A stretch of 64,000 bases of DNA. Source: DASPKM01 sp963817075. GTDB taxonomy: Bacteria > Bacteroidota > Bacteroidia > Chitinophagales > Chitinophagaceae. Each line of letters begins with the position of its first letter. The first letter of the stretch is position 1. The notes under the pieces are model-generated. The model worked only from the letters and a program-made list of their open reading frames with translations. It was not told the origin of the DNA and made no database searches. The position numbers and the translations under genes were made by a program. Location of the stretch: assembly GCA_963817075.1 (NCBI GenBank), contig CAWFMT010000003.1:682001-746000 (forward strand). The letters run 5' to 3'. Shown here in pieces: positions 9,024 through 17,337 of this stretch.

Positions 9024-9803
9024 TTAGAGAGATTTTGCAATTAATTCGGCGATGTCCATTACCTGGATTTCATCTTCTTTCTCTCTTGTTTTAATACCAT
9101 CAGTTAACATTGTATTACAATAAGGGCAGGCGGATGCGATTATGCTTGCCCCGGTATTGATCGCTTCATCAGTTCTTTCCCAATTGATACGCTTGCTTCC
9201 AGATTCTTCTTCTTTCCACATCTGGGCTCCTCCTGCGCCGCAGCAAAGTCCGCCTGACCGGCAGCGTTTCATTTCTACCAATTCAGCATCCAGGGTTTCT
9301 AATAGCTTCCTGGGTGCTTCATAAATATCATTCGCACGTCCGAGATAGCAGCTATCATGATAGGTGATCCTCTTTCCTTTAAAACTTCCACCTTCACTTA
9401 TTTTAATTCTTCCCTGATCAATGAGATTCTGAAGAAAGGTTGTATGATGAATCACTTCATAAGTTCCACCCAGTTTTGGATATTCATTTTTAAAGATGTT
9501 AAAACAATGCGGGCAGGTGGTAACAATTTTCTTGATGTTATACTGATTCAGAGTTTGAATATTCTGGTATGCCATCATCTGGAAGATGAATTCATTCCCC
9601 GCCCTTCGTGCTGGATCCCCGGTGCAGAGTTCTTCCTTACCAAGAATGGCATAGTCGATCTTTAATTTATCGAGGATCGAAGCGAAGGCTCTAGTGATCT
9701 TTTGTGCACGCTGGTCAAAACTTCCTGCACAACCTACCCAAAATAAAACTTCGGGTGATTTACCAGCAGCAAAGGTTTCAGCCATTATCGGAACATCCAT
9801 CAA
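9024..9803 (-). CDS. CCG-domain Fe-S oxidoreductase (HdrB/LutA-like)
   Basis: This is a soluble 259-residue protein with two cysteine-rich CCG-type domains like those of heterodisulfide reductase B and glycolate or lactate oxidase subunits. The first set is Cys25, Cys60 (CTG instead of CCG) and CPHC (97-100). The second is Cys152, Cys181, the CCG at 187-189 and CPYC (226-229). It probably passes electrons between a quinone-linked membrane subunit and an unknown soluble donor. The natural partner is the membrane Fe-S protein at 15172-16491, on the same strand but 5.3 kb away, with plus-strand genes in between. Substrate unknown. Confidence 0.85.
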   Translation of the reverse strand: MMDVPIMAETFAAGKSPEVLFWVGCAGSFDQRAQKITRAFASILDKLKIDYAILGKEELCTGDPARRAGNEFIFQMMAYQNIQTLNQYNIKKIVTTCPHCFNIFKNEYPKLGGTYEVIHHTTFLQNLIDQGRIKISEGGSFKGKRITYHDSCYLGRANDIYEAPRKLLETLDAELVEMKRCRSGGLCCGAGGAQMWKEEESGSKRINWERTDEAINTGASIIASACPYCNTMLTDGIKTREKEDEIQVMDIAELIAKSL

Positions 9804-9904
9804 AAAAAAATTTCCGTAAATCTAATGGAATTGAATCAGAAGGAAGAAGCATCGCTAATTAACTTAGATCAGAATTCATAGTTTCGTTCAACAAAACAGA
9901 TTTG

Positions 9905-10369
9905 ATGAAGCATATAGCACTTTTTTTGACTTTCGCATTGATATCTTATGCAGCCTTTGCTCAAGATGCCACCGCAATTCGAAAAAAACATTTTAACCTT
10001 GAAGATGGATTAGCAATTGATGGTTATGATCCCGTAAGTTATTTAACACAGAATAAGGCAATTAAGGGAAAAAAGGAATTTGCATTGGTCCATCAGGGAG
10101 CTACTTATTACTTCTCTTCCTTGCAAAATAAAGAGGAGTTCAGAAGGAACCCCGTGAAGTATGAACCTGAGTACGGGGGATGGTGCGCTTATGCAATGGG
10201 ATCAAAGGGTGATAAAGTAAGCATCGATCCCAAAACATTTAAGGTCGTGAATGGAAAGCTATACCTCTTCTACAATAGATTTTTCAATAATACGCTTACA
10301 GACTGGAACAAAGACGAAGATGGTCTAAGAAAAAAAGCTGATGTCAATTGGGGAAAGACTTACCGTTGA
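9905..10369 (+). CDS. Secreted YHS-domain protein
   Basis: The 154-residue product has a signal peptide ending near AAFAQ (residue 20). The remainder is a YHS-type domain (LAIDGYDPVSYL..., then QGATYYFSSLQNKEEF and GGWCAYAMGSKGDKV). YHS domains are found in metal- and heme-related proteins; this periplasmic version often sits beside small redox or membrane genes. The ATG at 9905 is preferred to the TTG one codon earlier. It heads a run of plus-strand genes with a DoxX-like protein (57 bp on) and a YceI protein. Confidence 0.85.
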   Translation: MKHIALFLTFALISYAAFAQDATAIRKKHFNLEDGLAIDGYDPVSYLTQNKAIKGKKEFALVHQGATYYFSSLQNKEEFRRNPVKYEPEYGGWCAYAMGSKGDKVSIDPKTFKVVNGKLYLFYNRFFNNTLTDWNKDEDGLRKKADVNWGKTYR

Positions 10370-10426
10370 GGATTATAATTAGATGTTTAGATTATTTCTG
10401 CAATTTTCAATCTAAATCAACCAGCT

Positions 10427-10816
10427 ATGAAGTTCCAGTTAATATTTGTTTGGATCCTGCGGATTTTAGCAGCCCTGATCATGCTGCAAACCCTGTATTT
10501 TAAATTTACTGGTCATCCGGAATCAGTGCAAATATTTACAGCCCTCGGAATGGAACCATGGGGGAGGATTGGAACAGGGGTCATGGAACTAATTGCCTCC
10601 ATACTTATATTAATTCCACGTACAACTGTATTTGGTGCTTTACTTGGACTTGGCTTAATGGCTGGTGCAATTTTCTTTCATCTGACATCATTAGGAATCG
10701 AGGTTAATGGCGATCCTACGCTTTTTATCTATGCCTCGATCGTTTTTATTTGTTGCGGAATATTATTGATCATTTACCGGCAAAAGATCCTGCAATTGAT
10801 CTTTCGCAAAGCTTAA
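10427..10816 (+). CDS. Small four-helix membrane protein, DoxX-like
   Basis: The 129-residue product is almost entirely hydrophobic, with four predicted helices (about 5-22, 45-62, 68-88 and 97-117). The first helix runs into an LYFKFTGHPESVQIF motif like that of DoxX/MauE proteins. Members are linked to quinol or thiol redox chemistry, but no catalytic residues are evident here. Its position between a YHS protein and a YceI protein suggests a shared periplasmic redox or lipid-quinone role, which is inference only. Confidence 0.7.
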   Translation: MKFQLIFVWILRILAALIMLQTLYFKFTGHPESVQIFTALGMEPWGRIGTGVMELIASILILIPRTTVFGALLGLGLMAGAIFFHLTSLGIEVNGDPTLFIYASIVFICCGILLIIYRQKILQLIFRKA

Positions 10817-10903
10817 TGCAGGTATTTATTGGTAATTACGTCAAATGCTATCAATCTTCCCATTAATTCCTGGGAACTTTTTTACGAATTTTTTTAGAAT
10901 ACC

Positions 10904-11437
10904 ATGAGATCATATTTATTTCTCCTGTGTTTGTTGGTGCAAACCATTGTTTCAGCCCAAACCTATAAACCAGTTGATGAAGGTTCTTCAGTTAAATTCA
11001 CTATTAAGAATTTTGGATTTGGGGTATCTGGAAGTCTTGGAGGACTTCAGGGCGTAATCAAATTCAATCCCAATGATCTTACTTCATCTTCTTTTGATGT
11101 TACTATAGATGTGAAATCAATCAATACAGGCATTGATTCGCGTGATGAGCACTTGAGAGGAGAGGATTATTTTGATTCGAAGAAATATCCAAAGATTCAT
11201 TTTGTATCCAGCCGGATCGCTTCTACCAACAAATCTGGAACCTTTATCATTTATGGAAAACTCACAATTAAAGCCACATCAAAGGATATTTCATTTCCTT
11301 TTACAGCTATCGCCCAAAACGAGGGTTATGTGTTCAATGGCAGCTTTAAGATCAAGCGAAAAGATTTCGAGATAGGTGGATCAGGCCCCATATCTAACGA
11401 GCTCACCGTAAATTTGAGCGTATTTGCCAAAAAATAA
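10904..11437 (+). CDS. YceI-family periplasmic lipid-binding protein
   Basis: YceI proteins form a lipocalin-like barrel that binds polyisoprenoids or quinones. The 177-residue product has a signal peptide cleaved after VSAQ (residue 19). Family motifs follow: SSVKFTIKNFGFGVSGSLGG, SSFDVTIDVKSINTG, RDEHLRGEDYFDSKKYP and KDFEIGGSG. Length and motif order are normal. It is the last of three exported or membrane genes in this stretch. Confidence 0.92.
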   Translation: MRSYLFLLCLLVQTIVSAQTYKPVDEGSSVKFTIKNFGFGVSGSLGGLQGVIKFNPNDLTSSSFDVTIDVKSINTGIDSRDEHLRGEDYFDSKKYPKIHFVSSRIASTNKSGTFIIYGKLTIKATSKDISFPFTAIAQNEGYVFNGSFKIKRKDFEIGGSGPISNELTVNLSVFAKK

Positions 11438-11476
11438 TTAAAAAATACTCTATTTTGCAGCTATTAAAACAGAACG

Positions 11477-11977
11477 ATGCAACTACAACAAGCTGTAAAT
11501 AATGTTTTTGTGCAGTTGTCTGCCACCCTGGATCAACTCAGCCAGGAGCAGTATGTTCAACCCTGTAAAACTCTTTTCAATGCTACAATAGGACAACACG
11601 TCCGTCACATCATAGAATTATTTCAATGCCTTGAGAATGGATATGACGTTGGTCTTGTCAATTATGAGAAAAGGAAAAGGGATGTGGAGATAGAAAATAA
11701 TAAGGATTTTGCTGGGGGACTGCTCAATGAGGTCCATGCTGGTTTGGACCGTCCAAACAGGGATTTGAACCTGGAGGCAGCCTATGATGAACTTTCGAAT
11801 GACCCTATCACAATCGCAACTAATTTCTACAGAGAAATAGCTTATAACCTTGAGCACACTATACATCATATGGCCTTGATCCGAGTGGGGATCAATGAGG
11901 TTGCCGCAATTGAATTACCGGCAGAGTTTGGCGTTGCGTCCTCTACCACCAAGTATAGAAAGGAATGTGCACAGTAA
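11477..11977 (+). CDS. DinB/YfiT-like putative metal-dependent hydrolase or thiol transferase
   Basis: This 166-residue soluble protein is a four-helix DinB-type bundle. The metal-site histidines of the family appear as His41/His44 (GQHVRHIIE) and His127/His130/His131 (LEHTIHHM). Some DinB relatives are bacillithiol or mycothiol S-transferases; the substrate here is unknown. The end overlaps the next gene by 13 bp, which implies translational coupling with the NRDE protein. A second, distinct DinB gene lies at 14573. Confidence 0.85.
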   Translation: MQLQQAVNNVFVQLSATLDQLSQEQYVQPCKTLFNATIGQHVRHIIELFQCLENGYDVGLVNYEKRKRDVEIENNKDFAGGLLNEVHAGLDRPNRDLNLEAAYDELSNDPITIATNFYREIAYNLEHTIHHMALIRVGINEVAAIELPAEFGVASSTTKYRKECAQ

Positions 11978-12690
11978 CCTTTATTCCAGGCCGGAATAAT
12001 ATTCTTCTTACTTCAAACCGGGATGAAAAACATTGGCGTTCCAAAGCAAAGGGACCCGAAGCTTTTCAATTCAAAACTGGCAAGCTCATCTTTCCCAAGG
12101 ACCAGGATGCAGGGGGCACTTGGTTCGCCTTGCATGAGAATGGAAATGCTGTAGTTTTCCTTAACGGGGCGTTCATCGGTCATAATCCCCAACCTCCATA
12201 CAAAAAAAGCAGAGGATTGATCCTATTGGATATTCTGGATAGTGAATCACCCGCTGCAACCTTTGACCAGGTAGATCTGGGAGGTATTGAACAATTTACA
12301 GCCGTCATTTGGGATTCAGGAAGACTCTTTGAAGCCAGATGGGATGGAGTACAAAAACACCTCAAAGAATTGCCAGGTGATATTCCGCACATATGGTCAT
12401 CGGTTACCTTGTATGATCCCAGCGTAGTTCGGAAAAGGGAACAATGGTTTCTGGAATGGGTTGCCAAACATCCACATCCATCTCAAACTGACATCCTCCA
12501 TTTTCATTTATTTAGCGGTGACGGAGATGCTCATAATGACATTCGAATGAACCGCGGAAAAGTATTTACGGTAAGTGTTACTTCAGCCTTAATAAATTCT
12601 GGTTCAGCCTTAGTTCGATATCTTGATGTACAGCATGATGAAGAAACTCAAGATGAATTCTCTTTAACCCATGCAAGCTCCAAAGCATGA
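11965..12690 (+). CDS. NRDE/TANGO2-family protein (Ntn-hydrolase fold)
   Basis: TANGO2-type proteins have an Ntn-hydrolase-like fold with a conserved Cys2 and the eponymous NRDE motif. Here the product begins MCTVTFIP and has NRDE at residues 18-21. Later family features include DQDAGGTWFALHENGNAVVFLNG. Length 241 aa is usual. In eukaryotes TANGO2 is linked to heme or lipid handling; bacterial members may cleave amides. The gene overlaps DinB upstream by 13 bp and the ATP-grasp gene downstream by 4 bp (ATGA), so the three are tightly coupled. Confidence 0.9.
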   Translation: MCTVTFIPGRNNILLTSNRDEKHWRSKAKGPEAFQFKTGKLIFPKDQDAGGTWFALHENGNAVVFLNGAFIGHNPQPPYKKSRGLILLDILDSESPAATFDQVDLGGIEQFTAVIWDSGRLFEARWDGVQKHLKELPGDIPHIWSSVTLYDPSVVRKREQWFLEWVAKHPHPSQTDILHFHLFSGDGDAHNDIRMNRGKVFTVSVTSALINSGSALVRYLDVQHDEETQDEFSLTHASSKA

Positions 12691-13748
12691 ATTGGTGGCA
12701 ACGCTTCCTACATCGCCCATTTCTGATTCGTTTGTTGCATTGGGAGTACTGGAGTTTTAGTGCTGTTTATATGTGGATCTATCCAATCTGGTTTGTTTTA
12801 GGACTGAGGATAAGATCCTTCTTTTTCTTTTCAGCAGCCAATCCCACCATTAAGAACGGCGGAATGCTGATGGAATCGAAAAAAGAAATCTATGACATTC
12901 TGCCTGCGGATATGTATCCCAAAACAATCCTGATACCCCCCGGACTTGACGAATCTGAAGTGAGGGAGCGGGTGCGGAAAAATGGATTTACATATCCACT
13001 GATCGCAAAACCTGATATTGGAGGAAAAGGAAGGGGAGTCAAAAAGATAGAATCTGAAGATGAACTGGTCAGCTATCTAAAAAAATTTCCGCTTAATATG
13101 CTGGTGCAGGATTATATCGTTTTCGAAGAGGAGGTTGGAATTTTCTATTACCGATATCCAAATGAAGAGAAAGGCAGGATCAGTGGAATTGTAGGAAAGC
13201 ATTTCCTCAAAGTTGAAGGTGATGGAATTTCCACTATTGAGGAATTAGTGAAGAAAGAAAAAAGGTATATTCTTCAACTTCCCTCGCTTCAATCAACATT
13301 AGGGGAAGAATTATCCAGAGTATTGCGACCTGGCGAAGTTCAAATCCTTGCTCCTTATGGGAATCATGCAAGAGGAGCATTATTCTTAAACTATTCAGAT
13401 TGGGCCGATGAACGCCTGGTTGATTCAATCGACAGGATTTGCAAGCGAATACCGGGGTTTCATTTTGGTCGGTTGGATCTAAGATACCGGAGTCTTGAAT
13501 TATTAAAAGAAGGAAAAGACTTTTCCTTGGTGGAAGTAAATGGGGCAGGAAGTGAACCTACTCATATGTACGATCCGAAACATTCACTATTTTATGCATG
13601 GAAGGAAATCGTGCGTCATTGGATTATTCTCTGGCGTATCAGCCGGCAAAACCATAAGAAAGGATTCCGATATATGACCTGGAGTGAAGGGATAAGGATG
13701 TTCAATGATTCAAAGAGGTATGATCGGGAATTGGACAGCTTTTTATAA
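12687..13748 (+). CDS. Membrane-anchored ATP-grasp ligase (D-Ala-D-Ala ligase-like)
   Basis: The 353-residue protein starts with a hydrophobic segment (about 22-46, FSAVYMWIYPIWFVLGL). The ATP-grasp core follows: YPLIAKPDIGGKGRGVKKI is the Lys/Gly ATP-binding loop, MLVQDYIVFEEEVGIFYYR is the adenine-side strand, and SLVEVNGAGSEPTHMYDP is the metal-binding Glu/Asn segment. ATP-grasp enzymes join a carboxylate to an amine or thiol through an acylphosphate. The substrate is unknown; it is not the housekeeping Ddl. The 4-bp overlap with the NRDE hydrolase gene suggests a make-and-break amide pair, which is inference. Confidence 0.82.
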   Translation: MNWWQRFLHRPFLIRLLHWEYWSFSAVYMWIYPIWFVLGLRIRSFFFFSAANPTIKNGGMLMESKKEIYDILPADMYPKTILIPPGLDESEVRERVRKNGFTYPLIAKPDIGGKGRGVKKIESEDELVSYLKKFPLNMLVQDYIVFEEEVGIFYYRYPNEEKGRISGIVGKHFLKVEGDGISTIEELVKKEKRYILQLPSLQSTLGEELSRVLRPGEVQILAPYGNHARGALFLNYSDWADERLVDSIDRICKRIPGFHFGRLDLRYRSLELLKEGKDFSLVEVNGAGSEPTHMYDPKHSLFYAWKEIVRHWIILWRISRQNHKKGFRYMTWSEGIRMFNDSKRYDRELDSFL

Positions 13749-13828
13749 TTGTAAACTGACCGAAATATCGCAAAATTATTTTCTGCATTGCGTCCTTTAT
13801 TGGTATTCGGACTTTCCTAAATTCGCAG

Positions 13829-14560
13829 ATGCCCAGACTTTTCCGGATTCTCATTACAGGGTTGTTTATTAGTTTCCTTGGTACTTTACCGTTAGGAACT
13901 CTGAATATAGCTGCGATGCAGATTTCAGTTTCAGATGGCATTCGTCCTGCATTGTATTTTGCTGCGGGAGTTCTCATTGTTGAAATAATATACGTACGAA
14001 TATCTCTTGTTGCGATGGATTGGGTTAGAAAACAACAAAGACTCTTTCGCATACTTGAATGGGTAACACTCCTTATAATCCTGGCTCTCGCTGTCTCAAG
14101 TTTTGTAGCTGCAGCTGATCCCTCTGTCAAAAAAAATGTTTTGCTTTCAAATACCCTTCATCGGTTTGTCCTTGGACTTATGATGAGTGCAATCAATCCA
14201 ATGCAAATTCCCTTTTGGTTTGGATGGAGTACTGTTCTATTTAGTAAGAAAGTTCTTCTACCTCAGAATAATCACTATAATGCATACATAGCAGGAATAG
14301 GATTAGGAACTCTTTCAGGTATGGCACTGTTTATTTTTGGAGGAAGGTTTCTTGTAGACAGCCTGAATAGTCGTCAAAAACAACTTAATTGGGTAATAGG
14401 AGGAATTTTTGCAATTACTGCCCTTATACAACTTTGGCGCATGATGAGGAAGAAAGACGTGGTACACAAGATGGAACATCCTGAGGAAATGAGGACAAAC
14501 GAACAGGAAAAAATTGTAGACGATATTAACATGGAGAAAGAAACCAGTCTTAAAACTTGA
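13829..14560 (+). CDS. LysE/RhtB-like membrane exporter
   Basis: The 243-residue protein has about six hydrophobic segments and the LysE-type N-terminus GLFISFLGTLPLGTLNIAAMQIS, in which the small-residue/proline turn is diagnostic. A second conserved segment (MMSAINPMQIPFWFGWS) resembles the NP motif of amino-acid exporters. The Lys/Glu-rich cytoplasmic tail runs from about 205. It follows the ATP-grasp gene by 80 bp and precedes a DinB gene by 12 bp, so it could export the product of that cluster. The substrate is unknown. Confidence 0.82.
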   Translation: MPRLFRILITGLFISFLGTLPLGTLNIAAMQISVSDGIRPALYFAAGVLIVEIIYVRISLVAMDWVRKQQRLFRILEWVTLLIILALAVSSFVAAADPSVKKNVLLSNTLHRFVLGLMMSAINPMQIPFWFGWSTVLFSKKVLLPQNNHYNAYIAGIGLGTLSGMALFIFGGRFLVDSLNSRQKQLNWVIGGIFAITALIQLWRMMRKKDVVHKMEHPEEMRTNEQEKIVDDINMEKETSLKT

Positions 14561-14572
14561 TAAAAACCATTT

Positions 14573-15073
14573 ATGGCTTTGATTGACGCATTGATTGCAG
14601 AATTGAAACACGAATCAACAAGCACCAGGAAAATTCTTGAACGTGTACCAATTGAAAAAGGTGAATGGCAACCTCATGAAAAATCATTTGCAATTGGCAG
14701 GCTTGCAACCCATATTGCTGAGATCCCTGCCTGGATTCCCAATATTGTTCTTGTAGATGAATATGATATTGCAACAAGAGGTTTAAATCGCCATGTGGCT
14801 TCCACAAAAGAAGAATTGCTTAAAATTTTTCAGGATAATATTGATAAAGCTGTTTCAGTTCTTGGACAAATAAAAGAAGAAGATCTTTCAAAGATCTGGT
14901 CCTTTAAAATGGGAGAAAAGTCATTGTATGAACTTCCCAAGAAAGTGGCAGTTCGCGCATTTGCTTATAACCATCTTTATCACCACAGGGGGCAATTATC
15001 TGTTTATCTAAGGCTGATGAATGTTGCTGTTCCCGGGATGTATGGTCCTTCGGCGGATGAGGCAATAATTTAG
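14573..15073 (+). CDS. DinB-family protein (second copy, different subgroup)
   Basis: The 166-residue protein is a DinB-type helical bundle. The metal triad is visible as His47 (ATHIAE), His134 and His137/138 (YNHLYHHRGQLSVYLR); the latter motif is the clearest DinB signature. It differs strongly in sequence from the DinB protein at 11477, so the pair is not a recent duplication. The gene is 12 bp downstream of the LysE-type exporter and ends the plus-strand run; inverted repeat A follows at once. Confidence 0.9.
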   Translation: MALIDALIAELKHESTSTRKILERVPIEKGEWQPHEKSFAIGRLATHIAEIPAWIPNIVLVDEYDIATRGLNRHVASTKEELLKIFQDNIDKAVSVLGQIKEEDLSKIWSFKMGEKSLYELPKKVAVRAFAYNHLYHHRGQLSVYLRLMNVAVPGMYGPSADEAII

Positions 15074-15081
15074 AGAAAGAT

Positions 15082-15162
15082 TTAACCGCCAAGGCGCCAG
15101 GACGCAAGGGAACGCAAAGAATTTCTTAGCGATACTTCGCGCCTTTGCGTCTTTGCGGTTAA
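15082..15162. repeat. Intergenic inverted repeat A, complete copy
   Basis: The left arm is TTAACCGCCAAGGCGCCAGG and the right arm is CGCGCCTTTGCGTCTTTGCGGTTAA, with a degenerate middle. The arms can pair over most of their length. It fills the gap between the convergent DinB and Fe-S genes and could act as a bidirectional terminator-like hairpin. Confidence 0.85.
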
Positions 15163-15171
15163 GAAAAAAAG

Positions 15172-16491
15172 TTATGATCCCTTAGTCCACTGGTCCCTTT
15201 CTTCCGGACTGAATTTCCAGGGCGCATAATTATTTTCAATGTTGCTGAACATCGCATTCCATTCCTGTGGCGCATTGCTTTCTTCCATGACGAGAGACCT
15301 TCTCAATTCAATTATGATCTCGAGGGGATGAATACTCACTGGGCATTCCTGTACGCAAGCCTGGCAACTGGTACAGGCTCTTAATTCTTCTACTGTAATA
15401 TAATCATGTAGTAGGGTCTTGCCGTCATCCTTGAATTCTCCGTTCTTTTTTATGTTCAATCCTATTTCTTCCATCCGGTCCCGGGTATCCATCATGATCT
15501 TTCTTGGAGAAAGTTTTTTGCCCGTTAAAGTGGCTGGACAGGCAGCGCTGCATCTTCCGCACTCTGTGCAACTATATGCATCCAATAGATTACGCCAGCT
15601 CAGATCTGGAATATCCTTGGCGCCAAATTTTGCAGGTGCTGTTGCATCTGCGGGAACTAACTCGGGTTGCATTGCATACAGGACTTCCTTTTGAATTTCT
15701 GGCATGTTGCGGATTTCTCCTTGCGATTTCAACCTGGTATAATATGCATTAGGAAATGCCAGAATAATATGCAGATGTTTTGAATATGGGAGATAATTCA
15801 GGAAGGCAAAAATTCCAAGAATATGCAGCCACCACGCAAATCGTTCAATCATTACCAATCCCTGATCACTAACACCATTGAGGATTGGATGCAGATATTG
15901 AGAAAAAAGAAAATTTCCTGTGGGATGTACTCCATAGTGGCCATATCCTCTCTCTTGTAAAAGCGTGTCAGATGCATTAAGGGTAAGGAAGAGAGTCATC
16001 AATATGATTTCAGTAATGAGGATATAGTTTGCATCGCTTCTTGGCCAGCCATCAAGGTCGTGGGAAATAAATCGCCTGAGTTTTAGAAAATTTCTTCTTG
16101 CAAGGAATGCAATGCAAACAATAATCACCCCCACAGCCAGGAATTCGAAACTATTAATAAGTATTTGGTATAGTCCTCCCAAGGATGAGGCAAAAAGTCT
16201 GTGAGTTCCTGCTAAGCCATCCAGAAAGATCTCCAGTACCTCAATATTTATGATTATAAATCCCGCATAAATGATAAAATGCATAAAAGCGACCAATGGC
16301 TTCCGGAACATTTTTTTCTGCCCCAACGCTAGCAGTAAAACATTTTTCCATCGCAGAGGTTTATTGCCGCTGTAATCCTCATCCCTTCCTAATAGTATGT
16401 TCTTCCGGATTTCAATTGCCTTCTTTGCAAACAGCCAAATGGCAATGATGGATGCGAGGGCAAATAAGATCTGCTGCACCAATGGCGTCAT
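15172..16491 (-). CDS. Membrane Fe-S oxidoreductase with NarI-like domain and two 4Fe-4S clusters
   Basis: The 439-residue protein has five hydrophobic segments in its first 245 residues (about 5-22, 65-90, 107-130, 157-172 and 220-236) with His residues that could bind heme, as in NarI-like quinol subunits. The C-terminal part has two 4Fe-4S motifs: Cys308/311/314/318 (CTECGRCSAACP) and Cys373/376/379/383 (CTSCQACVQECP). It should connect the quinone pool to the CCG-domain protein at 9024, but a block of opposite-strand genes separates the two. Electron donor unknown. Confidence 0.88.
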   Translation of the reverse strand: MTPLVQQILFALASIIAIWLFAKKAIEIRKNILLGRDEDYSGNKPLRWKNVLLLALGQKKMFRKPLVAFMHFIIYAGFIIINIEVLEIFLDGLAGTHRLFASSLGGLYQILINSFEFLAVGVIIVCIAFLARRNFLKLRRFISHDLDGWPRSDANYILITEIILMTLFLTLNASDTLLQERGYGHYGVHPTGNFLFSQYLHPILNGVSDQGLVMIERFAWWLHILGIFAFLNYLPYSKHLHIILAFPNAYYTRLKSQGEIRNMPEIQKEVLYAMQPELVPADATAPAKFGAKDIPDLSWRNLLDAYSCTECGRCSAACPATLTGKKLSPRKIMMDTRDRMEEIGLNIKKNGEFKDDGKTLLHDYITVEELRACTSCQACVQECPVSIHPLEIIIELRRSLVMEESNAPQEWNAMFSNIENNYAPWKFSPEERDQWTKGS

Positions 16492-16554
16492 CTAAGATTT
16501 GATTTGTTTGCTAAGATAAGCGAGTTTCGAGTTTTGGGTTTAGGGTTATAGAGC

Positions 16555-16593
16555 TTAACCGCTAATACGCTATGGCGCCAGGTTTCGCAAGGA
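16555..16593. repeat. Intergenic repeat A, left half only
   Basis: TTAACCGCTAATACGC followed by GGCGCCAGG and TTTCGCAAGG matches the left arm of repeat A. Instead of a right arm it runs into repeat B. Confidence 0.7.
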
Positions 16594-16598
16594 GATCT

Positions 16599-16672
16599 AC
16601 TCACGATTCACGACTCACGACTCACGATCTCGCTTTCCGCTCTCCGCTATCAGACTTCCGACTTCAGACTTC
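16599..16672 (+). repeat. Intergenic repeat B, copy 2
   Basis: Four heptamers of the form CACGAYT in a row, then CGCTTTCCGCTCTCCGCTAT and words based on CAGACTTCCGACTT. The GAAGTTAAAGAAGTTAA core is missing. It ends 26 bp before the phosphoribosyltransferase start and so may contain or carry that gene's promoter. Confidence 0.75.
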
Positions 16673-16697
16673 GTTTCTACTTTGTATTTTTACCTAC

Positions 16698-17189
16698 ATG
16701 AAAAATTACATACTAACAGGCGAAGCAGCCGACAAGAAGTTGCAGAGGATGGCGCTGGAAATAATTGAAAACAATACCGAAGAAGAGGAAGTAATACTTG
16801 CGGGCATCAGGGAAAGTGGCAGCGTTATAGCCAGGGCAATTCAGGGAATGCTTGGTAAGATCGGAGGTCTGAATACCATCCTGCTTACTGTTACTCTTGA
16901 CAAAAAAGCTCCAGATAAAGTAGAAGTGAGCGATAACATTGATTACAAGAATAAGGTCATCATCCTGGTTGATGACGTAGCTAATAGTGGCAAAACACTT
17001 TTATATGCATTGAAGCCCTTTCTCAATTCATCACCCAAAAAAATACAAACTCTTGTATTGGTTGAGAGAAGCCATAAGGCATTCCCTGTTCAACCTGACT
17101 ATGTTGGTTTGTCTGTTGCTACAACTTTGCAGGAGCATATCTATGTGGAAGTACAGGATGATAAGATACTTGGGGCCTATCTTCAATAA
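16698..17189 (+). CDS. PyrR-like phosphoribosyltransferase family protein
   Basis: A 163-residue type I phosphoribosyltransferase. The PRPP-binding loop is VIILVDDVANSGKTL (residues 87-101), preceded by the flexible-loop strand TILLTVTLDKKAP. It resembles PyrR in length and fold, but whether it makes nucleotides or regulates pyrimidine genes cannot be told. The ATG at 16698 was chosen because any upstream extension would be translated from repeat sequence. Confidence 0.85.
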   Translation: MKNYILTGEAADKKLQRMALEIIENNTEEEEVILAGIRESGSVIARAIQGMLGKIGGLNTILLTVTLDKKAPDKVEVSDNIDYKNKVIILVDDVANSGKTLLYALKPFLNSSPKKIQTLVLVERSHKAFPVQPDYVGLSVATTLQEHIYVEVQDDKILGAYLQ

Positions 17190-17192
17190 TTT

Positions 17193-17232
17193 TTAACCGC
17201 GAAGGCGCTAGGACGCAAGGTTACGTAAGGAA
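17193..17232. repeat. Intergenic repeat A, left half, with a short C-type run
   Basis: TTAACCGCGAAGGCGCTAGG then ACGCAAGG is the left arm of repeat A, starting 4 bp after the phosphoribosyltransferase stop. A CAATCAAACAATCAAACATT run (family C) follows to about 17260. Confidence 0.7.
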
Positions 17233-17337
17233 CAATCAAACAATCAAACATTCAATCCTTCTTGCCGGTCAACCGCTCATACTATTTGACTTCTTTCATA
17301 TTCAGCTTTTTCAGAAATTAAGTCAATAATCATCGCG

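Noticed and set aside
14315..14625. Minus-strand open frames over the LysE-type and DinB genes
   Set aside because: They are shadows of well-supported plus-strand genes with recognisable motifs.
15082..15162. Repeat A as an insertion sequence
   Set aside because: It is only about 80 bp with no coding capacity and no visible target-site duplication.
15419..15752. Plus-strand open frames over the membrane Fe-S gene
   Set aside because: Antisense to the 4Fe-4S cysteine motifs; low-complexity translations with no domain.
16599..16630. Tandem CACGAYT heptamers as a CRISPR array
   Set aside because: The units are 7 bp with no spacers, copies occur at many loci, and no cas gene is in the window.
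16572..16697. N-terminal extension of the phosphoribosyltransferase
   Set aside because: The extra 42 codons are translated from repeats A and B, and family members start at MKNYILTGEA-like sequence.
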